From: Thermomicrobiales bacterium
Lineage (GTDB): Bacteria; Chloroflexota; Chloroflexia; Thermomicrobiales; UBA6265
NCBI GenBank assembly: GCA_020847015.1
Contig: JADLCW010000426.1
Location: 1-5,306, forward strand
DNA length: 5,306 nt
Direction: 5' to 3'
The notes under the pieces were generated by a model that ran no database searches, was not told where the DNA came from, and worked only from the letters and a program-made list of their open reading frames with translations. How positions within the stretch are numbered: the stretch's first letter is position 1; every line of letters begins with the position of its first letter. This document shows, one piece after another, positions 1 to 5,306 of the stretch. Both the position numbers and the translations under genes were made by a program.

Positions 1-654
1 AGTCTCGACGACATGCTGCGCTTCGCGCGGTTTCAGCTCGGGAATGGAATGGCCGGCAGCCGGAGCCTGCTGGGCGTCGAGACGTTGCGGCGAACGCGCA
101 GTCCGCTTGGGCCCGGCGGCACGGTTCCGGGAGAGGGCGAAATTATCATCGACAATATTGGTGTGGCCTGGATGATCTGGCAACGTGACGGAGCGCGCAT
201 CGTGTCCCACTCCGGTGGAACCAATGGCCAGATGTCCACGTTCGTCTTTGTGCCCGAGCGCGACTTCGCGATGTCGCTGCTGACCAACGCCATGAGCGGG
301 ATTCTGCTCGCATTCGAACTCACGGACTGGACGCTGGAGCGAGTTCTCGGGTTGCGGCGATCTCCGCTCGAAGTCATTTCGGCGACCAAGGCGCCGATAT
401 CGGAGTATGCGGGCGGTTACGCTCTGCCGGATGGCTCGCTGGCGATCGACGTCGGCGAAGCCAGCGACGGTTTTCAGATCACTTGGGAAACACCAGATCG
501 GCCAGCGGGCACATCGCCGCTGCAAGTCGTCGGCGTCGACCTGGTGACGATGCGCTATATGGGCGCCGATCTCCTCGCCGACTTCGTGCGCGACGGCGAC
601 GGCGAGATCGCCTGGATCCGCTTCCTCGGCCGGCTGGTCCCCCGAGCGGCCTAG
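1..654 (+). CDS. Serine hydrolase of the beta-lactamase/PBP-like family, C-terminal part (start outside window)
   Basis: The frame is already open at base 1: the first codons read SLDDMLRFARFQL, which resembles the stretch before the last third of class C beta-lactamase-like hydrolases. The gene therefore starts upstream, and the ATG at 13 is internal. 217 residues are visible. HSGGTNG at window residues 70-76 is the third active-site box (equivalent to KTG, commonly HxG in these esterase/peptidase-like members). It is followed by a strand rich in F/V and a PERDFAMSLLTNA segment. From about residue 125 a separate C-terminal beta-rich domain begins (EYAGGY at 135-140) and ends in DFVRDGDGEIAWIRF, the pattern of the small lipocalin-like tail domain often fused to this family. 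The catalytic SxxK and YxN motifs would lie off the window, so activity cannot be judged. The family includes D-aminopeptidases, esterases and cell-wall hydrolases; the substrate is unknown. The gene is followed by lgt 76 nt downstream on the same strand. Family assignment is firm, function is not. Confidence 0.86.
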   Translation, partial: SLDDMLRFARFQLGNGMAGSRSLLGVETLRRTRSPLGPGGTVPGEGEIIIDNIGVAWMIWQRDGARIVSHSGGTNGQMSTFVFVPERDFAMSLLTNAMSGILLAFELTDWTLERVLGLRRSPLEVISATKAPISEYAGGYALPDGSLAIDVGEASDGFQITWETPDRPAGTSPLQVVGVDLVTMRYMGADLLADFVRDGDGEIAWIRFLGRLVPRAA

Positions 655-682
655 CTCCCGGTCTCGAATCGCTCCGGCGCGG

Positions 683-688
683 TATTCT
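683..688 (+). promoter_or_regulatory. Possible -10 box (TATTCT) upstream of lgt
   Basis: TATTCT matches the housekeeping -10 consensus at four of six positions and sits 42 nt before the lgt start, in the 76-nt gap after the hydrolase gene. No TTGACA-like -35 lies 16-18 nt upstream and there is no TG extension, so this is only a candidate. Read-through from the hydrolase gene is equally possible. Confidence 0.22.
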
Positions 689-715
689 CGCCCAGTCCGA
701 TCCGTCGCCACGTCC

Positions 716-719
716 GGAG
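716..719 (+). promoter_or_regulatory. Ribosome binding site for lgt (GGAG)
   Basis: GGAG lies 11 nt before the ATG at 731. It is the only purine-rich Shine-Dalgarno match near the start and supports that ATG, which also places the first conserved Lgt segment (FGIGVRWYA) at the usual distance from the N terminus. Confidence 0.5.
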
Positions 720-730
720 CAGCCGTCCGC

Positions 731-1573
731 ATGCCCTCGCCCGCCGATCCTGTCGCCTTCACCCTGTTCGGCATCGGCGTGCGCTGGTACGCCATCTTCA
801 TCTTGGCCGGCATCGTCGCCGCAGTGGCGCTCATTCGCTGGTTGGCCGAACGCCGGGGGTTGGACGCCGAATTCCCGCTCGACGTCGCGCCCTGGCTGGT
901 CGTCGGCGGCGTGATCGGAGCGCGTCTCACCTACGTGTTGGTCCGATTCGACTATTTCGCGCAGCACCCCGCCGAAGCCTTCAATGTGCGCCTGGGCGGT
1001 CTCGCCATTCACGGCGCATTGATCGCCGGCGCGCTCATCTTCATCTGGTTCTGCCGGCGACGCAATCAGCCATTCTGGGTCTGGTCGGATCTGGTCGTCG
1101 CGGGGGTCGCGCTTGGGCAGGCCATCGGTCGTTGGGGCAACTGGGCCAACCAGGAGGCATTCGGTCGCCCCACGACACTGCCATGGGGGTTGCGCATCGA
1201 CTTCGCTCACCGGCCGCCGCAATTCGCCGACTTCGCCACCTTCCACCCCACGTTTCTCTATGAATCACTGTTCAATCTCGTCAATGCAGCAGTGCTAACC
1301 TGGATTGCCCTGAATATCCCCCGGCGCGACTGGCTGCGCTCCGGTGATGGTCTCTGGACCTACTGCGCTGCCTACGGGATCGGTCGGCTGCTGATCGAGC
1401 AGGTGCGCATCGACAGCCTGTATATCGGCCCCCTGCCTGGCCCTGATTGGGCGAGCGGAGCGCTCGTTCTGCTCGGGTTGACGATGCTGGCGCGCGGTCG
1501 CCTGCGCTCAACTCCTGCTCCGCGTACCGGCCGCGGCGCGCCGCCTCCGCAGCCCTCGCCGCGGTCCGATTGA
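731..1573 (+). CDS. lgt: Prolipoprotein diacylglyceryl transferase (Lgt)
   Basis: Integral membrane enzyme that transfers a diacylglyceryl group from phosphatidylglycerol to the lipobox cysteine of prolipoproteins, the first step of bacterial lipoprotein maturation. The 280-residue length is normal. Family landmarks appear in order: RWYA at 18-21 (Tyr20 matches the conserved Tyr near the N terminus), GGxxGARL at 59-66, AIHGALIAG at 92-100 (His94 matches E. coli His103), the Lgt signature GRWGNWANQE at 133-142 (Arg134, Asn137, Glu142), HPTFLYE at 172-178, and GRLLIEQVR at 218-226 (Arg219 and Glu223 match E. coli Arg239 and Glu243). Several hydrophobic spans fit the seven-helix fold. The last 20 residues (261-280) form a Pro/Arg/Gly-rich tail, probably cytoplasmic and of no known role. 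The stop codon overlaps a promoter that serves the next gene, which encodes a lipoprotein and so a likely Lgt substrate. All expected catalytic residues are present. The identification is secure. Confidence 0.97.
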   Translation: MPSPADPVAFTLFGIGVRWYAIFILAGIVAAVALIRWLAERRGLDAEFPLDVAPWLVVGGVIGARLTYVLVRFDYFAQHPAEAFNVRLGGLAIHGALIAGALIFIWFCRRRNQPFWVWSDLVVAGVALGQAIGRWGNWANQEAFGRPTTLPWGLRIDFAHRPPQFADFATFHPTFLYESLFNLVNAAVLTWIALNIPRRDWLRSGDGLWTYCAAYGIGRLLIEQVRIDSLYIGPLPGPDWASGALVLLGLTMLARGRLRSTPAPRTGRGAPPPQPSPRSD

Positions 1574-1598
1574 CAGCCCTTCGGTCGGTTGCTACTGT
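1570..1598 (+). promoter_or_regulatory. Sigma70-type promoter with extended -10 for the cytochrome c gene
   Basis: A perfect -35 hexamer TTGACA (1570-1575) is followed by exactly 17 nt and the -10 hexamer TACTGT (1593-1598), which keeps the key T, A and final T. TG at 1590-1591 one base before the -10 makes it an extended -10. The -35 contains the lgt stop codon TGA (1571-1573). Transcription should begin near 1605-1608, giving a leader of about 95 nt before the ATG at 1701. Perfect -35, optimal spacing and extended -10 together are unlikely by chance in DNA this rich in G+C. Confidence 0.72.
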
Positions 1599-1638
1599 CC
1601 GGCCCGCACATTCGCGAGACAAACCGTACTGCTCCGAT

Positions 1639-1676
1639 CGCCGCGGCTCAGCGAGGCGCCGCTCGCGATTGCGGCG
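1639..1676 (+). promoter_or_regulatory. Possible two-stem hairpin in the cytochrome c leader
   Basis: CGCCGC (1639-1644) pairs perfectly with GCGGCG (1671-1676). Inside it GCGAG (1651-1655) pairs with CTCGC (1662-1666) around a 6-nt loop. The structure would sit in the leader made from the promoter at 1570-1598 and end 24 nt before the start codon, leaving the G-rich ribosome site (GGGGG, 1686-1690) free. It could be a stabilising or pausing element, but short G+C stems are common by chance here. It matches no riboswitch class I know. Confidence 0.2.
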
Positions 1677-1700
1677 GCCAAGGTTGGGGGCGATACGAGC

Positions 1701-2165
1701 ATGATGCGTCGCGGGCTCCTGCTGGCAATGACGATCGCGGTCGCCATGATGCTGGCGGCCTGTGGTCGGGCGACCGACGAGCAGATCAACCAGGCGCTTG
1801 GCATCACCCCGACGCCGACGTTGACCGCCGGCGGGATCGCCAGCGCCACGGCGGCGGCAACCGCGACGGCGGAAGCGCGGGCGCTGGCCCTGGCCAGCCC
1901 CGCCGGCGGGGGAGGCGCCGCGCTTGGCGACGTCACGGTCGGCGCGCGCCAGTTCACCACCTGGTGTTCGGGGTGTCATGGTCCCGGCGGTTCCGGCCCA
2001 GACATCCTGAAGCCAGGCGTATTGGGCGCAGCGGCGACTTCGGATAGTTTTCAGACCCTCTTGCGCGATGGTGACGGCCATCCCACCACGTACAAGATCA
2101 CCGAGATCGACGACAAGCAGATCAACGATCTGGCTGCGTACATCAACTCCAAATCAGGGCAGTAG
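1701..2165 (+). CDS. Monohaem c-type cytochrome, predicted lipoprotein
   Basis: Predicted membrane-anchored electron carrier on the outer face of the cytoplasmic membrane. Residues 1-21 form a lipoprotein signal peptide: MMRR, a hydrophobic core, and the lipobox LAAC with Cys21 as the lipidated residue. Residues 35-75 are a flexible Thr/Pro/Ala/Gly-rich spacer (TPTPT near its start). The cytochrome domain runs from about 76 to 154: GARQFTTWCSGCH with the haem motif CSGCH at 89-93 (His93 the proximal ligand), GPGGSGPDI after it, and a C-terminal helix INDLAAYINS typical of class I cytochromes c. Oddly, the mature chain has no Met; at the place of the usual Met-Pro ligand the sequence reads GDGHPTTY (His127-Pro128), so the sixth ligand may be His127. 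ATG codons at 1701 and 1704 are both possible starts; GGGGG at 1686-1690 is a modest ribosome site for either. The gene has its own strong promoter overlapping the end of lgt. The partner is unknown; no oxidase or bc-complex gene is in the window. Confidence 0.9.
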   Translation: MMRRGLLLAMTIAVAMMLAACGRATDEQINQALGITPTPTLTAGGIASATAAATATAEARALALASPAGGGGAALGDVTVGARQFTTWCSGCHGPGGSGPDILKPGVLGAAATSDSFQTLLRDGDGHPTTYKITEIDDKQINDLAAYINSKSGQ

Positions 2166-2317
2166 GCGCGAGGAACAACCCGATTCTCCTTGGCTCGGCT
2201 GACCCACGGCAGGCGCCGTAATGTGGTCGGGGAAGTTCATCACGATCCTTTGGATGCACGGCGGATTTCCGAGCGTTTGGTCACCATTTCGCCGCCGCAT
2301 CCTGCATCCGGTTCCGC

Positions 2318-3340
2318 TCATGTCGCACCCGCGCCGAGACGCCGCGCCAGGCGACTCTGGAACACCACTACGATCAGCAGGAATACGCCGCGGATCAGAT
2401 TCTCCCAAAAGACATTCAACTGGAAGACGCCCTGCGCCTGCTCGAAGTTGAGCGCATTGAAAATCAGCCCCAGCAACAGCACCCCGACCAGCGTGCCGCC
2501 CACGCTGCCTACCCCGCCGGTCAGCAGCGTGCCGCCGACGACCACGGCGGCGATGGCTGACAATTCCCAACCTACGGCGCTGGTTGGCGAACCGGAGTAA
2601 GACAGCGCCGCCAGCAGCGCGCCGGCCAGTCCCGCCAGCGCTCCACTCATGGCATACACGATCAGCAGCGTCCGTTCGATCGGCACCCCAGCCAGACGTG
2701 CTGCTTCTTCGTTGCCGCCGATGGCGAGTACGTGACGCCCGAAGCGGGTGAACCGGAGCAGGATTGCTCCCAGCAGATAGAGCACCGCGACGATGACCAC
2801 CGGCAGCGGGACCGGCCCGACCCGCGTCGTGCCGAGCGAGGGGAACCCGGCCGAGAAATCGACCATGACCGGCGCGTTGTTGGAGAGCACCAGCGCCATG
2901 CCGCGCCCGGCCAGCAGCGTCGCCAGCGTAATCACGAACGACTGCAGCTTGAACTGGCCGATCAGCACGCCATTGACGATGCCGGTCGCCAGTCCGATGC
3001 CGATCGCCCCCGCGGCCGCCGGCACGAGTCCATAACCGCTCAACTGCGCCGCCGTCACCGCCGACATCGCCGTCACGGACCCAACCGACAGATCGATCCC
3101 TCCCGACATGATCACGAACGCCATGCCGAGCGCGATCAATGCGTAGTACGAGTTGCTATTCAGGAAGGCATCGAAAATGTTGTACGGACTGACGAAGTTC
3201 GCCCCGTAGCGCAGCCAGCCGCCGAGCGCCAGCACGATCAGCGCGATCAGCGCTCCTTGCCGCTGAATCAGGGCAATCGCGCGAGCGCTGGCTCGCACCG
3301 CTTCCTGATCCTCGCCGTACCCGAGCGACAGGCTCGACAT
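2318..3340 (-). CDS. CUT2-family sugar ABC transporter permease B (RbsC family, YjfF-like)
   Basis: Membrane subunit of an ABC importer, probably for a monosaccharide, paired with permease A to form the translocation channel. It has 340 residues from the ATG at 3340, normal for the RbsC/BPD_transp_2 family. After a short cytoplasmic N terminus the first helix begins near residue 29. Family landmarks are GMAFVIMSGGIDLSVGS (72-88), QSFVITLATLLAGRG (133-147), FGRHVLAIGGNEEAARLAG (200-218, the loop thought to contact the ATPase) and GWELSAIAAVVVGGTLLTGG (257-276). The family usually has Asp in ELDAIAA; here Ser261 replaces it. The GTLLTGGVGSVGGTL ending and overall style recall E. coli YjfF, a galactofuranose permease, but this rests on memory. 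GGAGG at 3351-3355 lies 10 nt before this ATG, whereas the in-frame TTG at 3349 is only 1 nt from it and is unlikely to be used. It is the last gene of the operon in view, 25 nt after permease A, and converges on the cytochrome gene. Confidence 0.92.
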   Translation of the reverse strand: MSSLSLGYGEDQEAVRASARAIALIQRQGALIALIVLALGGWLRYGANFVSPYNIFDAFLNSNSYYALIALGMAFVIMSGGIDLSVGSVTAMSAVTAAQLSGYGLVPAAAGAIGIGLATGIVNGVLIGQFKLQSFVITLATLLAGRGMALVLSNNAPVMVDFSAGFPSLGTTRVGPVPLPVVIVAVLYLLGAILLRFTRFGRHVLAIGGNEEAARLAGVPIERTLLIVYAMSGALAGLAGALLAALSYSGSPTSAVGWELSAIAAVVVGGTLLTGGVGSVGGTLVGVLLLGLIFNALNFEQAQGVFQLNVFWENLIRGVFLLIVVVFQSRLARRLGAGAT

Positions 3341-3350
3341 CTCGCGCAAC

Positions 3351-3355
3351 CCTCC
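3351..3355 (-). promoter_or_regulatory. Ribosome binding site for permease B (GGAGG), decides the start
   Basis: On the minus strand GGAGG occupies the 25-nt gap between the two permease genes. Its spacing is 10 nt to the ATG at 3340 but only 1 nt to the TTG at 3349. This favours the ATG and a 340-residue product over a 343-residue one. Confidence 0.7.
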
Positions 3356-3365
3356 GTTGCCCGGT

Positions 3366-4409
3366 CTACGATGACCGCTGACGCTGCAGCATCACCGCGA
3401 CTACGATGACGATGGCGATGACGATGCGGGCCAACCCATCGGAGACGTTGTGGGAAATGAGCGTAAAGCGCAGCAACTGGATGATCAGCGCCCCCAGCAG
3501 CGTGCCGACCATCGTGGCCTGACCGCCGATCAGCGGCGTGCCGCCTACGGCGACCGCGGCGATGGCGTCCAATTCCATCAATTCCCCGACCGCGTGCGGG
3601 TCCGCTGAGCGATTGATCGCCACCACGATCAATCCGGCAAGACCCGACAACAACCCGCTGATCGTGTAGACGGCCAGCTTGATGCGCCGCACCGGCACAC
3701 CGGCCAGGCGCGCTGCCGATTCGTTGCCGCCGGTCGCCAGCACATACCGCCCAAAGACGGTCGAAGCCAGCACCCAGGCAGCGACCGCGACCACGACGGC
3801 CATCAAGATGATCTGGAAGCGGATCCCGAATATGCTGCCCAGCCCGATAAACTCGAACTGCGCCACCAACGGCGAACCGAGGTTGCGGAATTCGATCAAC
3901 TGTCCATTGACCAGCACCTGAGCGATGCCGCGCCCGGCCAGGAACAGCACCAGCGTGGCGATGATCGGCTGCAAACCAACCCAGGTCACCAGCGTGCCGT
4001 TGAACAGACCGCACAGCCCGGTGATCAATACCGGAGCGACAAACGCGAGCACCAGCCCGATCCAGGGCGCGCCGAACTGATTGGCTTCGCGCAGGAACAT
4101 CGGGGCGATTACCCCAGCGATGGCCATCAGAGCTCCGACCGAGAGGTCGATGCCGCCGGTGGCGATGACGAAGGTCATCCCCACCGCCACGATGACGATG
4201 GTCGCCACTTGGGTCAGGTTGGCGTTGAACGTGCCGACCGAAAGGAAGTTGGTCGTGAAAAACGCGTTGTAGAGCAGCAGCAGCAGGAGCGCCAGAGCTG
4301 CTCGCGCCGTCTGGTTGCGCCGAAGCAATTCGCGGAGATCGAGTGCGCTGGGTGCGCGCAGCGCGATCTGCTTCCCAGAGTCGGCCGGGGTCGACGAGGG
4401 CACGGTCAC
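3366..4409 (-). CDS. CUT2-family sugar ABC transporter permease A (RbsC family, YtfT-like)
   Basis: Membrane subunit of the same ABC importer, in the cytoplasmic membrane. It has 347 residues from a GTG start at 4409 (another in-frame GTG lies at 4403). A hydrophilic N-terminal stretch of about 35 residues precedes the first helix. Family landmarks are VGMTFVIATGGIDLSVGA (76-93), LQPIIATLVLFLAGRGIAQ (146-164), FGRYVLATGGNESAARLAG (219-237, ATPase-contact loop) and ELDAIAAVAVGGTPLIGG (279-296), all intact. The LQPIIATL/AGRGIAQ block and the ADPHAVGELMELDAI block recall E. coli YtfT more than RbsC. GTG is 3 nt after the ATPase stop, and a GGGAG (4421-4425) inside the ATPase 3' end lies 11 nt upstream, so translational coupling is likely. 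It shares the 13-base string ttcgttgccgccg (plus strand, 3720-3732 and 2708-2720) with permease B, because both encode the same conserved loop. Substrate is inferred only as a sugar. Confidence 0.92.
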   Translation of the reverse strand: MTVPSSTPADSGKQIALRAPSALDLRELLRRNQTARAALALLLLLLYNAFFTTNFLSVGTFNANLTQVATIVIVAVGMTFVIATGGIDLSVGALMAIAGVIAPMFLREANQFGAPWIGLVLAFVAPVLITGLCGLFNGTLVTWVGLQPIIATLVLFLAGRGIAQVLVNGQLIEFRNLGSPLVAQFEFIGLGSIFGIRFQIILMAVVVAVAAWVLASTVFGRYVLATGGNESAARLAGVPVRRIKLAVYTISGLLSGLAGLIVVAINRSADPHAVGELMELDAIAAVAVGGTPLIGGQATMVGTLLGALIIQLLRFTLISHNVSDGLARIVIAIVIVVAVMLQRQRSS

Positions 4410-4412
4410 AAT

Positions 4413-5306
<894 letters not shown>

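Noticed and set aside
479..1246. Long minus-strand open frame (255 codons) over the hydrolase end and lgt
   Set aside because: It is antisense to lgt, whose conserved motifs are all in the plus frame. Its translation is Arg/Gly/Asp-rich low complexity with no recognisable domain, as expected from a high-G+C shadow.
1281..2081. Long minus-strand open frame (266 codons) over lgt and the cytochrome gene
   Set aside because: Arg/Ala/Gly-rich shadow antisense to two well-supported genes, crossing their intergenic promoter.
2206..2219. Possible bidirectional terminator: ACGGC, 4-nt loop, GCCGT
   Set aside because: The stem is only 5 bp and no T run follows on either strand, so it does not qualify as an intrinsic terminator.
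2732..3409. Plus-strand open frame (225 codons) opposite permease B
   Set aside because: Rich in Arg, His, Gln and Asp with no family pattern; it is the antisense of a conserved permease and runs past its start.
2708..3732. Shared 13-base string in the two permease genes (2708-2720 and 3720-3732) as a repeat
   Set aside because: It encodes the conserved GGNE loop in two paralogous permeases, so it is explained by protein homology and not by a DNA repeat element.
3268..4014. Minus-strand open frame (248 codons) overlapping both permeases in another frame
   Set aside because: Arg/Gly/His-rich out-of-frame shadow. The true permease frames carry GGIDLSVG and ELxAIAA motifs.

Overview
The window is about two-thirds G+C. 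It holds three complete genes and one partial gene for membrane or envelope proteins, plus a further partial hydrolase gene, in a tail-to-tail layout. Three genes read rightward from the left edge to 2165. Three read leftward from the right edge to 2318. The high G+C, the TPTPT-type linker in a lipoprotein, a lipoprotein c-type cytochrome and a CUT2 sugar ABC transporter would suit a Chloroflexota bacterium (Thermomicrobia-like). That placement is an impression from sequence style and has not been tested.

Left arm, plus strand. (1) The C-terminal part of a serine beta-lactamase-like hydrolase (1-654, start outside the window) keeps the HSGG motif and a C-terminal beta-rich domain. (2) A complete lgt gene (731-1573) encodes prolipoprotein diacylglyceryl transferase. 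(3) A 154-residue monohaem cytochrome c lipoprotein (1701-2165) has a clear lipobox and one CxxCH. A strong housekeeping-type promoter (TTGACA, 17-base spacer, extended -10 TGC-TACTGT) overlaps the lgt stop codon and should drive the cytochrome gene, leaving a leader of about 95 nt. The product of lgt is the enzyme that would lipidate the cytochrome encoded next to it.

Right arm, minus strand. This is an ABC importer of the CUT2 (ribose/galactose) type, read in the order ATPase (4413 to beyond 5306, C-terminal half only), permease A (3366-4409), permease B (2318-3340). The genes are tightly packed, with gaps of 3 and 25 nt. The two permeases differ from each other: A recalls YtfT and B recalls YjfF of the E. 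coli galactofuranose transporter, and the order matches ytfR-ytfT-yjfF. No substrate-binding protein gene lies in the window. Since permease B is followed by a convergent gene, that gene is expected upstream of the ATPase, to the right of the window, or elsewhere.

The 152-nt convergent gap (2166-2317) has no convincing intrinsic terminator. I found no RNA gene, CRISPR array, insertion sequence or obviously novel multi-gene system. The points most worth a second look are a cytochrome c whose mature part has no methionine at all, with His-Pro where Met-Pro is usual; the promoter overlapping lgt; and the paired, non-identical permeases as a clue to substrate.
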